In this document: piece after piece, positions 1 to 8,591 of the stretch
How the letters are laid out: every line of letters begins with the position of its first letter
Numbering within the stretch: position 1 is the first letter of the stretch
Source of the DNA: Candidatus Kinetoplastibacterium sorsogonicusi
GTDB taxonomy: Bacteria > Pseudomonadota > Gammaproteobacteria > Burkholderiales > Burkholderiaceae_B
NCBI RefSeq assembly: GCF_003072465.1
Contig: NZ_CP025628.1
Coordinates: forward strand, 517,501-581,500
Direction: 5' to 3'
DNA: 64,000 nt
The notes under the pieces: model-generated
The model's database searches: none
Seen by the model: the letters and a program-made list of their open reading frames with translations, nothing else
What the model was told of the DNA's origin: nothing
Position numbers and translations under genes: made by a program

Positions 1-1094
1 ATATATTTAATACTATATTTTTTTCTCCATTCATTTATCTGATTCCACCATTTATCAAATGATGGTATATCATATTCCAAACTATTTGTTAATTGAGAAT
101 TAATTTCTATAAGAACATCTTTTACATTACCAACTATTGGAATATCAGCATATACTCTTTTAGATATACTAGATGGGTCTATATCTATATGAATAATCTT
201 TCTAATATTCTTATAAAAATGGTCTACATTACCAATAACTCTATCATCAAAACGAGCACCTATAGCTACTAAAACATCACAATATTGCATAGACATATTG
301 GCTTCATATGTGCCATGCATTCCAGGCATACCTAAATAATGCTTATCTTGAGAAGAAATAGAGCCAAGACCCATTAAAGTATTAGTACATGGTATATTCA
401 ACTTATGAACTAATTCTCTGAGTTCTTTATCAGAATCAGAAAGTACAATACCACCACCAGTATAAATTAATGGCCTTTCAGCTGAGAGCAATAGTTGAAT
501 AGCTTTTTTTATTTGACCTTGATGAGATTTATTGACAGGATTATAAGATCTCATTACTAAATTATATTTATTTGGTGTGTAATCACACTTAGCTAAACTT
601 ACATCTTTAGGTATATCTATAAGTACTGGACCAGGTCTTCCTGTTTTAGCAATATAAAAAGCTCTGTGAACTATATTAGCTAAATTTTTCACATCTCTCA
701 CTAAAAAATTATGTTTTACACATGGTCTAGTAATACCTATTGTATCACATTCTTGAAAAGCATCTTCACCTATAGCTGCAGTTGAAACTTGACCACTAAT
801 TATAATCATAGGAATTGAATCCATATATGCTGTCGCAATACCAGTTACAGCATTTGTAGCTCCAGGACCACTAGTTACTATGCAAACACCTACTTTATTA
901 GAGGATCTTGAGTATGCATCTGCTGCGTGTACAGCAGCTTGTTCATGTCTGACCAAAATATGTTCAAATTTTTTTTGCTTAAAAATTGCATCATAGATAT
1001 ATAAAACAGCACCACCAGGATAGCCAAAGACGTGTTCCACACCTTCCTCTGCTAAACAATGTGCTAATATATCAGAGCCATTCATCTCCATCAT
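1..1094 (-). CDS. ilvI: Acetolactate synthase large subunit, 5' part (3' end beyond window)
   Basis: Makes acetolactate or acetohydroxybutyrate from pyruvate (plus 2-oxobutyrate), the first common step of branched-chain amino acid synthesis, with thiamine diphosphate and FAD. The frame stays open from the start codon to the window edge, giving about 364 residues, near two thirds of the family's usual length of about 570. The N-terminal pyrimidine-binding domain is clear: GYPGGAVLYIYDA, then RHEQAAVHAADAYSR with the catalytic Glu, then TSGPGATNAVTGIATAYMDS. The central domain follows with TGRPGPVLIDIPKD and GARFDDRV. Start taken at 1094, with AAGGA a few bases upstream; in-frame ATGs at 1091 and 1085 are alternatives. 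ilvH would be expected off the left edge. Keeping this gene suggests the symbiont supplies branched-chain amino acid precursors (inference). Confidence 0.93.
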   Translation of the reverse strand, partial: MMEMNGSDILAHCLAEEGVEHVFGYPGGAVLYIYDAIFKQKKFEHILVRHEQAAVHAADAYSRSSNKVGVCIVTSGPGATNAVTGIATAYMDSIPMIIISGQVSTAAIGEDAFQECDTIGITRPCVKHNFLVRDVKNLANIVHRAFYIAKTGRPGPVLIDIPKDVSLAKCDYTPNKYNLVMRSYNPVNKSHQGQIKKAIQLLLSAERPLIYTGGGIVLSDSDKELRELVHKLNIPCTNTLMGLGSISSQDKHYLGMPGMHGTYEANMSMQYCDVLVAIGARFDDRVIGNVDHFYKNIRKIIHIDIDPSSISKRVYADIPIVGNVKDVLIEINSQLTNSLEYDIPSFDKWWNQINEWRKKYSIKY

Positions 1095-1476
1095 ATATTC
1101 CTTACAATATTTAGTGTACTTATAATTATTAATATTTTATTTCAGTACATTTTAATAAAAAATTTATATTTTAGTTTGTTATCAATCAAATAAATATCAT
1201 ATTTCATTGATTAAAATACTAAATAAAGGTTCAGTATTATGACTTGTAATTTAAATACTGAATACAAATATAACAAAATTATATAGTGGAACATTTGTAC
1301 TGATATACTAATATATTGTTTAGAATAAGTATACCATTATGAATTTAAATTTGTATTTTAGATATAAATTATAATGATTCATATATAATTTATATTCATT
1401 TCAATATTAAACATATATATATTATATATGTTTAATATATAATAACCATTAAGAATAATTAAAAAAATTATTTTTT
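1095..1476. other. 382-bp intergenic gap between ilvI and tRNA-Ser
   Basis: Very AT-rich DNA with no convincing reading frame on either strand. It should hold the ilvI promoter (minus) and the tRNA-Ser promoter (plus). Near the tRNA it has a long perfect inverted repeat (1404-1438), and a TATAAT hexamer at 1438-1443 lies about 34 bases before the tRNA. No good -35 was seen, so no promoter is called. Confidence 0.6.
1404..1438. repeat. 16-bp perfect inverted repeat upstream of tRNA-Ser
   Basis: Arms 1404-1419 and 1423-1436 plus two more paired bases to 1438 form a perfect 16-bp stem around a 3-base loop. It contains the interrupted motif AAACATATATA rather than a pure AT alternation. It has no following T-run, so it does not look like a terminator. 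It lies where the -35 region of a tRNA promoter with the TATAAT at 1438-1443 would be. Such repeats are more frequent by chance in AT-rich DNA. Confidence 0.5.
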
Positions 1477-1568
1477 GGAGAGATGACAGAGCGGCTTAAT
1501 GTACCTGACTCGAAATCAGGCGTACAACTTCTGTTGTACCGTGGGTTCAAATCCCACTCTCTCCGCCA
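1477..1568 (+). tRNA. tRNA-Ser (anticodon CGA)
   Basis: A complete class II tRNA. The acceptor GGAGAGA (1477-1483) pairs perfectly with TCTCTCC (1558-1564), followed by discriminator G and encoded CCA (1566-1568). The anticodon stem is CCTGA/TCAGG with loop CTCGAAA, anticodon CGA at 1511-1513. The long variable arm GTACAAC-TTCT-GTTGTAC is typical of serine tRNAs, and the T-stem GTGGG/CCCAC is perfect. It reads UCG codons, rare in such AT-rich DNA. It sits tail to tail with serS, which charges it. Confidence 0.97.
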
Positions 1569-1586
1569 TATATTATATTTTGATAA

Positions 1587-2906
1587 TCATAATAAAGATT
1601 GATTATTCATATATTTCTTTAATACATCAGGAATTAAAACATCACCATTTTCCAATTGATAATTTTCTAAAATAGCAATCAAAGTTCTACCAATTGCAAG
1701 TGCAGAACCATTTAAAGTATGTACAAATTCTAACTTGCCATTATTATTTCTATATTTAGCATGCATTCTACGAGCTTGAAAAGATTCACAATTAGAAATA
1801 GATGATATTTCTCTCCATGTATTTTGTGATGGAATCCATACTTCTATATCATAAGTTTTTGCAGATGAAAACCCCATATCTCCTGAACATAATAAAACTA
1901 CTCTATATGGAATTTCTAACAATTGCAAAACTTTTTCTGCATGTTGTAATATATCTTCCATACATTGATACGAAAATTCAGGAGTTGATATTTGTACTAA
2001 TTCTACTTTATCAAATTGATGTTGTCTAATTATTCCTTTTGTATCTTTTCCACTACTACCTGCTTCAGAACGAAAACAAGGAGTATATGCAACTAACTTA
2101 ATAGGCATATCTTTTAAAGATAAAATGCTATCTTTTACAGTATTAACGAGTGGGATTTCAGCTGTTGATATTAAATACTGCTTTTCTTCTTTATCATATA
2201 TATTGTTAATATTAGAACCTTTTGAAACAATAAACATTTCATTTTGAAATTTAGGTAACTGTCCTGCACCAAATAAAACAGATTGATTCACTATAAACGG
2301 TGTATAACATTCAGTATATCCATGCATTTGAGTATGCAAGTCTAGCATAAATTGACTAATAGCTCTATATAATTTTGCTATATTACCATGCATAAATGAA
2401 AAACGCGCTCCAGACATCTTAGCAGCAATAGATAAATTTAAACCTAATTTTTCTCCAATAACAACATGATCTTTAGGTACAAAATTAGAATTTTTTAGAA
2501 CAAAATTACTACTAATACCTTTTGGTATCCATTTCTTAATTTCTTTATTATTTTCGCTATCTAAACCAAAAGGAACATTTTCATTAGGTAAGTTAGGAAT
2601 CATAGAAAGAAAATCATTTAATTCTGATAAAACTAAATTTAATTCATTTTCTAAATTTTTAACTTTATCTATCAATTCCTTAGATTCTTTAAGCAAATTA
2701 GAATAATTTTCATTATTTTTCTTAAGATAACCAATTTTTTTAGCTAAATTATTCCTAATAGATTGATATTTTTCAGTTTCAATTTGAATAGATTTTCTTT
2801 TATGCTCTAATGTATCAAATTTTTTTTGATCAAAATTAAATCCACGAAATTTTAATCTATTTATAACTTTTTCAATATCTTTTTTTAATAAATTTAAATC
2901 TAACAT
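1587..2906 (-). CDS. serS: Seryl-tRNA synthetase
   Basis: Class II synthetase that charges serine tRNAs (and, by family knowledge, selenocysteine tRNA where present). At 439 aa it is full length. The first 110 or so residues form the long helical hairpin arm that grips the tRNA-Ser variable arm, seen here as a Lys/Glu/Leu-rich coiled coil. Motif 2 is around FRSEAGSSGKDTKG and RQHQFDKVE (residues about 275-300). Motif 3 is NGSALAIGRTLIAILENYQ near the C terminus. The ATG at 2906 has only a weak ribosome site but gives the normal N terminus (MLDLNLL). In Bordetella-type order, lolA and rarA precede serS; here lolA is directly upstream and rarA is gone. Confidence 0.97.
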   Translation of the reverse strand: MLDLNLLKKDIEKVINRLKFRGFNFDQKKFDTLEHKRKSIQIETEKYQSIRNNLAKKIGYLKKNNENYSNLLKESKELIDKVKNLENELNLVLSELNDFLSMIPNLPNENVPFGLDSENNKEIKKWIPKGISSNFVLKNSNFVPKDHVVIGEKLGLNLSIAAKMSGARFSFMHGNIAKLYRAISQFMLDLHTQMHGYTECYTPFIVNQSVLFGAGQLPKFQNEMFIVSKGSNINNIYDKEEKQYLISTAEIPLVNTVKDSILSLKDMPIKLVAYTPCFRSEAGSSGKDTKGIIRQHQFDKVELVQISTPEFSYQCMEDILQHAEKVLQLLEIPYRVVLLCSGDMGFSSAKTYDIEVWIPSQNTWREISSISNCESFQARRMHAKYRNNNGKLEFVHTLNGSALAIGRTLIAILENYQLENGDVLIPDVLKKYMNNQSLL

Positions 2907-3026
2907 TTCATTTAATATAAATTCTCATATTTATAATTCATATAACTTAAGAATAACATAATTATTTATCAAATTTTAATGGTATATTACTATATATGTT
3001 CATTTACATACAACATGATTATCTTT

Positions 3027-3596
3027 TTACATCTCTATAATATCTATACTTGATGATAAATTTAAAGAAAATTCTTTTTCATTAATATGATTATTATTTG
3101 TATTAATAATTTTAATTCTTATTGTTTTATCAAAAATATCTAATATATCTATATATGAAATTTTTTTATTTTCAAAAATAATATCCATATATTTAAATAA
3201 ATGTTCATATTTATTATTTGGTGTAATACGAAAGGTATTAGATATATGGTTTTGATCATATAAAATTTCTGTAACTTGAAAATTTAATTTCAAGTTACAT
3301 AGATTAATATCAGAAATATTTAAAAAATTATTATATACTATAACACTATTATGTTTTTTGTCATATATATAGAATCTGCTTTTATCTAATAAATATATAT
3401 TATCTAATGTAGTAATTTTTAATTTATTATTTTTTTGAAATAATAAATTACCATTGTTATTTAATTTAATAATAAAATCGCATTTAAAATTATCAATTGA
3501 ATTAAAATAATTATCAAAATCACTAATCTCTTTTGCAAATACAAAAAATATTTGAAATACTAATAAATAAATACTAAAACATAATTTTTTTATCAT
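3027..3596 (-). CDS. lolA: Probable outer-membrane lipoprotein carrier LolA (divergent)
   Basis: A 189-aa protein with a clear signal peptide (MIKKLCFSIYLLVFQIFFVFA, cleavage after FA near residue 21) followed by a beta-rich Asn/Ile-rich domain. LolA ferries lipoproteins through the periplasm from LolCDE to LolB, and is usually about 200 aa with little motif conservation. The call rests on length, signal peptide, an N-terminal segment like LolA's (FDNYFNSIDNFKCDF), and its place just upstream of serS and divergent from trxB, as in Bordetella and relatives. Sequence identity to known LolA was not measured; it could be another periplasmic beta-barrel-like carrier. ftsK, normally just upstream, is missing. 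Confidence 0.65.
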   Translation of the reverse strand: MIKKLCFSIYLLVFQIFFVFAKEISDFDNYFNSIDNFKCDFIIKLNNNGNLLFQKNNKLKITTLDNIYLLDKSRFYIYDKKHNSVIVYNNFLNISDINLCNLKLNFQVTEILYDQNHISNTFRITPNNKYEHLFKYMDIIFENKKISYIDILDIFDKTIRIKIINTNNNHINEKEFSLNLSSSIDIIEM

Positions 3597-3802
3597 ATAT
3601 ACTCATTTATTTTATAAATATTATAATTTTATATTAAAAATGAATATTGCCCATAAATTTTAATAGAGAACAATGAATCTCAATTTTGCAATATAATTTC
3701 ATATAATTAATTAATCATTTTTTGTTACAATATTATTATAAAAAATATTATAGAAATATTTTTTAATTATTTTGAATATACATTCACTGAAAAAAATTAA
3801 TT

Positions 3803-4762
3803 ATGAATATTAATAAACATTCAAGACTAATTATTCTTGGATCAGGACCAGCAGGTTATACCGCCTCTATATATGCTGCAAGAGCTAATTTAAATCCTAT
3901 ACTTATAACTGGCTTAATACAAGGAGGCCAATTAACTACTACTAATGAAGTTGATAATTGGCCATCTGCATATAATGGAATTTTGGGCCCTGATTTAATG
4001 AATAATTTTTTAAAACATTCTAAACGTTTTGGCACAGAAATATTAAATGATAATATTACTGATGTGGATTTAAATTCTAAACCTTTCCAATTAATAGGTG
4101 AATATAATAATAAATATACTTGTGAAGCTTTGATAATATCAACAGGTGCATCTTTTAAAAAATTAGGTTTAAAATCAGAAGAAAAATTTTTTGGCAAAGG
4201 TATATCTAATTGCGCTACATGTGATGGTTTTTTTTATAAAGGTAAAGATGTCACTGTTGTAGGTGGAGGAAATACAGCTATAGAAGAAGCAATATATTTA
4301 TCTAATATATGTAAATCTGTAACCTTAATACACAGGCATGATAAATTTAAAGCAGAGCCAATAATATTGGAAAAATTTTTTAAAAAAGTTTCAAGTGGTA
4401 TAATAAAAATTAAATTATTTTGTACTATTAATGATATCCATGGTAATGATAGTAATATTTCTAGTTTAGATATTTTTAATGCTCAGCTTAATCAGCTTGA
4501 AACAATTAAAACTGATGCATTATTTATAGCTATAGGACATCAACCAAATACTTCAATATTCAAAAATAAAATAGAAATGTCTGAAAATTATTTACTAACT
4601 AAAAAATTTAATGATGAATTTGCCACTATGACATCTATAAATGGAGTATTTGCTGCTGGTGATGTACAAGATTCTATATATCGTCAAGCCATTACTAGTG
4701 CAGCATCAGGATGCATGGCAGCAATAGATGCTATAAAATGGTTAGAATATGAAGGTAAATAA
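3803..4762 (+). CDS. trxB: Thioredoxin reductase
   Basis: NADPH-dependent flavoenzyme that reduces thioredoxin in the cytoplasm. It is complete at 319 aa. The FAD motif GSGPAGYTASIYAARA lies near residues 12-30, and the redox-active CATC (Cys136, Cys139) sits in NCATCDGFF. The NADPH-binding GGGNTAIEEA follows, then the C-terminal FAD motif FAAGDVQDSIYRQAITSAASG. It heads a plus-strand run with smr (14-base overlap) and emrE. A candidate partner is the thioredoxin-like protein at 18693-19049; a classical trxA is not in this window. Confidence 0.97.
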   Translation: MNINKHSRLIILGSGPAGYTASIYAARANLNPILITGLIQGGQLTTTNEVDNWPSAYNGILGPDLMNNFLKHSKRFGTEILNDNITDVDLNSKPFQLIGEYNNKYTCEALIISTGASFKKLGLKSEEKFFGKGISNCATCDGFFYKGKDVTVVGGGNTAIEEAIYLSNICKSVTLIHRHDKFKAEPIILEKFFKKVSSGIIKIKLFCTINDIHGNDSNISSLDIFNAQLNQLETIKTDALFIAIGHQPNTSIFKNKIEMSENYLLTKKFNDEFATMTSINGVFAAGDVQDSIYRQAITSAASGCMAAIDAIKWLEYEGK

Positions 4763-5345
4763 TTTATTAGATAAAAAAATAAATAATACGATTTTAGATG
4801 ATTATAAAAATATAGATAAAATGTCTAATTTGGTAGGTTCAGTAATTCCACTAAAACCTAAATTTAAAGAATATTTAATAAAACATAACAGTAAAAATAA
4901 AAAAAATATTCAAATCAATGATTTAGATAGTAATAATATCAATCATTATTATGATAATATATCTGATGAAGTTGGAATTTCACACTTATTGTCGGAAGAA
5001 GGCGATTATATTAGACAAAAAGATAGTAAAGATCTATTAAAAAAACTAAAAAAATCTTTTTGGAAAATTCAAAATACTCTTGATTTACATGGTATGTATA
5101 AACAAGAATCAAAACAAGCTGTTATAAAATTTTTAAAATTATCATACCAAGATCGTTTAAGATGCATAAAAATTATACACGGTAAAGGCTATGGATCATA
5201 TTATATGAAACCAGTGTTAAAAAACATGGTTAAAGTATGGCTTATACAAATTGAAGAAGTGCAAGCTTTTTCTTCAGCTTCAAAATTTGAAGGAGGAGAT
5301 GGATCATTAATAGTTCTTTTAAAAAAATGGAGTGAGAATTTTTAA
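4749..5345 (+). CDS. Smr-domain protein (MutS2 C-terminal-type nuclease domain)
   Basis: 198 aa. The first 90 or so residues are polar and low-complexity. The C-terminal part is a Smr domain: LDLHGMYKQESKQAV with the conserved DLHG, then IIHGKGYGS with the conserved HGKG, and a terminal GGDGSLIVLLKK strand. Smr domains nick DNA or RNA; free-standing versions such as E. coli SmrA/SmrB act on nucleic acids, SmrB on mRNA of collided ribosomes. The specific role here is unknown. Its start overlaps the trxB end by 14 bases, implying translational coupling; a Smr gene after trxB is usual in related betaproteobacteria. Confidence 0.85.
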   Translation: MKVNNLLDKKINNTILDDYKNIDKMSNLVGSVIPLKPKFKEYLIKHNSKNKKNIQINDLDSNNINHYYDNISDEVGISHLLSEEGDYIRQKDSKDLLKKLKKSFWKIQNTLDLHGMYKQESKQAVIKFLKLSYQDRLRCIKIIHGKGYGSYYMKPVLKNMVKVWLIQIEEVQAFSSASKFEGGDGSLIVLLKKWSENF

Positions 5346-5346
5346 T

Positions 5347-5679
5347 ATGAAAAATTTTATATATTTAGCAATAGCTATAGTAACTGAAATATTATCTACT
5401 AGTGCATTAAAAAGTTCTATAGGGTTTACAAAATTATGGCCCTCAATACTTACATGTATATTTTATGCAATATCAATATATTTTTTATCGTTAACTTTAG
5501 AAGAAATGCCTATAGGAATAGCATATGCTATCTGGTGTGGAGTAGGAATAGTATTAGTATCTTTAGTAGGCACTTTCATATTCAAACAACATTTAGATAA
5601 ACCTGCGATTATAGGGATAATATTAATTATTACTGGTGTAGTAATAATGAATATTTTTTCTAGCTCTGGAAATGATTAA
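5347..5679 (+). CDS. emrE: Small multidrug resistance (EmrE-like) transporter
   Basis: 110 aa with four membrane helices, the same length as E. coli EmrE. Starting at the ATG at 5347 puts the essential proton/substrate-binding Glu at position 14 (TEILSTSALK), and Tyr40, the AIWCGVGIV stretch and the final helix also align with EmrE. A GTG 15 bases upstream is in frame but would shift Glu14, so it is rejected. SMR proteins work as antiparallel dimers exchanging protons for cationic compounds. The natural substrate in an endosymbiont is unknown; guanidinium export is another family function, but the pattern is closer to EmrE. It begins one base after the smr stop. Confidence 0.88.
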   Translation: MKNFIYLAIAIVTEILSTSALKSSIGFTKLWPSILTCIFYAISIYFLSLTLEEMPIGIAYAIWCGVGIVLVSLVGTFIFKQHLDKPAIIGIILIITGVVIMNIFSSSGND

Positions 5680-5688
5680 AAAATTTCT

Positions 5689-5729
5689 ATAATAAATATA
5701 GATGATTGAATCACATCTATATTTATTAT
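5689..5729. terminator. Likely bidirectional terminator between emrE and arcD
   Basis: Perfect 16-bp stem (5689-5704 with 5714-5729) around a 9-base loop, in the 55-bp gap between two convergent genes. In the minus direction it is followed by AGAAATTTTTT; in the plus direction by TTATTTATATT. The stem is AT-rich, with GATG/CATC at the loop end, so its strength is uncertain. Confidence 0.6.
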
Positions 5730-5734
5730 TTATA

Positions 5735-7174
5735 TTATATGGATATGTAACCAATCATTAATCCATATACTGCGATTATGCTACCAATATTTGTAATGAT
5801 ACATAATATTAATTCTCTATTTGTGAAAATGTTTTTTGAAAGTTCTAATCTTGTAATGATAAATAAAACACTACCAGGTCCATAAATAATAGAAGATAAT
5901 AGCAGAAATTTTAAGCCACCTGCATATATTAACCAAGTTGCGTAAATAGTTGATGTTATTCCACAAAAAAAGTCAAATCTTTTTTGTAAATTTTCCGTTG
6001 ATTTATATTCAATACTATTTGACTCAGCTGTTAATTTTACGCAATACATAGCTACTAATAAATATGGTATCAAATTCATGGAACTTGTTAAGTCTCTAGC
6101 TAGTATAAATGCTTCTTTAGAAAAAATAGTTATAAAAAGAAACAATTGTACTGTTATATTAGTCATCCATAATGAAGTAGAAGGTACTTGATTTTTATTT
6201 TCATAACATAAAAATTTAGGCATAGCTTCATCTTTAGCTGCAATAAATAGTATTTCTGTAGCTAACAAAGTCCACGATAAAAAAGCACCTAAGACAGATA
6301 TTAAAAGTCCAGTAATGATTAATGCAGCCCCCCAATAACCGATTAAATGTTCTAAAATTCCTGCCATAGAAGGGTTTCTTAATTCTGATATTTCATTTTG
6401 ATACATTACACCATAAGGTAGTATTGTAACCATAATTAATAAACACAAAACTGAAATAAATCCTAATAATGTAGCAATACCAACATCTTTTCTATTTTTT
6501 GCATATCTAGAATATATACTAGCTCCTTCTATACCTAAAAAAACAAATACTGTAATCATCATAGTGTCACGTACTTGTAAAAATATATTACTAATATTAT
6601 TTTCTCCATTACCCCAAAAATTAATCATAAAAATTTTATGATCAAAATAAAAAGCAACAAAAAAAATAAAAATTATAATAGGAATCATTTTTGATATAGT
6701 AACTATATTATTAACAAAATCAGCTCCTTTTGTTCCTTTTAAAATTAGAAAATGAAATCCCCATAAAATAACAGATGAGAATAAAATAGCAGTTATAGTA
6801 TTACCATTACCAAAGCTAGGACAAATATAACCTATTGTGGAACACATTATAATAAAATATGTCACATTACCTAAGCATGTTCCTGCCCAATAACCTAATA
6901 CTGAAGAAAACCCTAAATAACTACCAAATCCATCTTTAGCATAAGCATATATACCAGCATCTAGATTAGGTTTTCTAATAGATAATGTTTGAAATACAAA
7001 TGCTAACATCAACATACCTATACCTGAAATAAGCCATGCAATCAATGCGCCAAACGGACCAGTAACTTGAGCAAAATTTTGAGGTAAAGAGAAAATACCA
7101 GCACCAACCATTGAACCTATAACCATAGCAGTTAAAGTCATTAATGATGATTTCTGGTTATTAGATGAGTTCAT
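5735..7174 (-). CDS. arcD: APC-family amino acid antiporter, arginine/ornithine type
   Basis: 479-aa polytopic inner-membrane protein with about 12-13 hydrophobic helices. The N-terminal helix contains GSMVGAGIFSLPQNFAQVTG, the substrate-backbone-binding GAGIF motif of the APC superfamily, and the pattern resembles the arginine:ornithine and AdiC-type basic amino acid antiporters. The exact substrate cannot be fixed by eye; lysine or agmatine exchange is possible. Start set at the ATG at 7174, preceded by GGAG at 6-base spacing; an in-frame GTG at 7186 lacks such a site. It is transcribed towards emrE. In a host-dependent bacterium it probably exchanges basic amino acids with the host cytoplasm (inference). 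Confidence 0.82.
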   Translation of the reverse strand: MNSSNNQKSSLMTLTAMVIGSMVGAGIFSLPQNFAQVTGPFGALIAWLISGIGMLMLAFVFQTLSIRKPNLDAGIYAYAKDGFGSYLGFSSVLGYWAGTCLGNVTYFIIMCSTIGYICPSFGNGNTITAILFSSVILWGFHFLILKGTKGADFVNNIVTISKMIPIIIFIFFVAFYFDHKIFMINFWGNGENNISNIFLQVRDTMMITVFVFLGIEGASIYSRYAKNRKDVGIATLLGFISVLCLLIMVTILPYGVMYQNEISELRNPSMAGILEHLIGYWGAALIITGLLISVLGAFLSWTLLATEILFIAAKDEAMPKFLCYENKNQVPSTSLWMTNITVQLFLFITIFSKEAFILARDLTSSMNLIPYLLVAMYCVKLTAESNSIEYKSTENLQKRFDFFCGITSTIYATWLIYAGGLKFLLLSSIIYGPGSVLFIITRLELSKNIFTNRELILCIITNIGSIIAVYGLMIGYISI

Positions 7175-7234
7175 GTACAACTCCACAGTTGATAAATAAT
7201 CAATATAAAAATTAATATTACTTTTTACTATAAA

Positions 7235-7297
7235 ATATATATAAAATATATAATTTTATTCAATGAAATTCAAAATATTTATATATTTTATATATAT
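7235..7297. repeat. 19-bp inverted repeat upstream of the antiporter gene
   Basis: Arms 7235-7253 and 7279-7297 are exact reverse complements across a 25-base spacer, made only of A and T. It lies in the leader/promoter region of the antiporter gene. Chance formation is possible in such low-complexity sequence. Confidence 0.4.
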
Positions 7298-7353
7298 GTT
7301 GATAAAAAACGCCAAATTTTAAATAAATAATATAGTTATTTCAAAATAATACT

Positions 7354-7384
7354 AAATTAATATTATTTTGAATAATATTAATTT
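7354..7384 (-). terminator. Candidate terminator after dnaJ
   Basis: A 14-bp perfect AT-only hairpin (7354-7367 with 7371-7384, 3-base loop) starts right after the dnaJ stop codon. The T-tract after it on the minus strand is short (TTTAG), so this is a weak intrinsic terminator at best. It marks the end of the hemH-grpE-dnaK-dnaJ cluster. Confidence 0.5.
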
Positions 7385-8494
7385 TTATTTAAAAAATTTT
7401 TTAACCCTTTCTATCCAAGACTGTGTTTGTGGTAAATGTTTTTCACTTCCTTCTTTTAAAGAAGCATCAAATTTTTTCAATATCTCTTTTTGATCATTAC
7501 TTAATTTAATTGGAGTTTCTACTATTATATGACAATATAAATCTCCATTTGATAAACCTCTTACATTACGTATACCTTTATTTTTTAATCTTAATACACT
7601 ATTAGATTGAGTACCTTCAGCAATTTTAATTTCTGCTTTGCCTTCAAGAGTTGGTATTTGTAATGTACCTCCTAATGCTGCTAAAGTAAAAGGTATAGTC
7701 AAATCACAATGTAAATCATCACCTTTCCGTTTAAATAAATTATGTGGTTTTATATGGACTTCAACATATAAATCTCCAGGAGATCCATTATTAATACCTG
7801 GTTCTCCATGTCCACTCAATCTAACTCTCATACCATCATCTATACCAGCTGGAGTATTTACTTGTAATGTTTTATTGATTTTTTTTGTTCCGCTACCATT
7901 ACATACATAACAAGGATCAGGAATTTCTTTTCCACTACCATGACATTTATGACATGTTTGTTGAACACTAAAAAATCCTTGTTGTAATCTTAATGAACCC
8001 ATGCCATTACATGTTCTACAAGTAATGGGTGCAACACCTTTTCTTGAACCAGTACCATTACATGAATCACATTTTTCCCATCCTGGTACACGTATTTCAG
8101 TACTAAATCCTTTAGCAGCTTGTTCTAATGTTATATCTAAAGAATATTTTAAATCAGAACCTTTAAAACTAGAATTACTACTTCTTCTTGAAGAAGATCC
8201 AAAAATATCTCCAAAAATATCTCCAAATGCTTCTGCAAATCCACCCATGCCATTATTCATATTATTTGGATCTATTCCTGCAGAGCCAAATCTATCATAT
8301 GAAGCACGTTTTTCAGGATCTCCTAAAATTTCATAAGCAGACTGTATTTCTTTAAATTTATCTTCTGCCTCTTTATTATTAGGATTACGATCAGGATGAT
8401 ATTTCATAGCTAATTTTCTATAAGCTTTTTTAATATCATCATTTGAAGCATTATTAGAGATACCTAATATCTCATATAAATCACGTTTCGACAT
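7385..8494 (-). CDS. dnaJ: Chaperone DnaJ (Hsp40)
   Basis: 369-aa co-chaperone that delivers unfolded clients to DnaK and triggers its ATP hydrolysis. Domains in order: J domain with HPD in KYHPDRNP (residues about 30-40), a Gly/Phe-rich linker (about 75-110), and a zinc-binding domain with four CXXCXGXG repeats ([32 protein letters not shown]). The C-terminal substrate-binding beta domains follow. The ATG at 8494 gives the family-standard [11 protein letters not shown]; a longer frame from a TTG at 8533 would run into the terminator stem and is rejected. dnaK lies upstream, separated by a strong terminator hairpin, so dnaJ depends on read-through or its own promoter. Confidence 0.97.
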   Translation of the reverse strand: MSKRDLYEILGISNNASNDDIKKAYRKLAMKYHPDRNPNNKEAEDKFKEIQSAYEILGDPEKRASYDRFGSAGIDPNNMNNGMGGFAEAFGDIFGDIFGSSSRRSSNSSFKGSDLKYSLDITLEQAAKGFSTEIRVPGWEKCDSCNGTGSRKGVAPITCRTCNGMGSLRLQQGFFSVQQTCHKCHGSGKEIPDPCYVCNGSGTKKINKTLQVNTPAGIDDGMRVRLSGHGEPGINNGSPGDLYVEVHIKPHNLFKRKGDDLHCDLTIPFTLAALGGTLQIPTLEGKAEIKIAEGTQSNSVLRLKNKGIRNVRGLSNGDLYCHIIVETPIKLSNDQKEILKKFDASLKEGSEKHLPQTQSWIERVKKFFK

Positions 8495-8534
8495 ATATTT
8501 ATATACTCTTTTTTCAAATTTATTTAAAAACAAA

Positions 8535-8567
8535 AAATCCGGTAATATAATACATGTTACCGGATTT
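8535..8567 (-). terminator. Rho-independent terminator between dnaK and dnaJ
   Basis: An 11-bp perfect stem AAATCCGGTAA/TTACCGGATTT (8557-8567 with 8535-8545) with an 11-base loop. In the dnaK reading direction it is followed by TTTTTTGTTTTT. Four G-C pairs in a row stand out in this AT-rich sequence. It would end most dnaK transcripts and let a fraction continue into dnaJ. Confidence 0.88.
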
Positions 8568-8591
8568 CAATCATAAATAAAAATTTATAAA

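Noticed and set aside
1095..1476. TATAAT-like -10 boxes in the long gaps
   Set aside because: Such hexamers are expected by chance many times per gap in this AT-rich DNA and none has a good -35, so only the sigma-32 promoter is called.
7235..7297. AT-only inverted repeat as a regulator binding site
   Set aside because: Alternating A/T sequence forms such arms by chance; kept only as a low-confidence repeat.
8001..8336. Plus-strand frame opposite dnaJ
   Set aside because: Antisense shadow of the dnaJ zinc and Gly/Phe regions; no independent signal.
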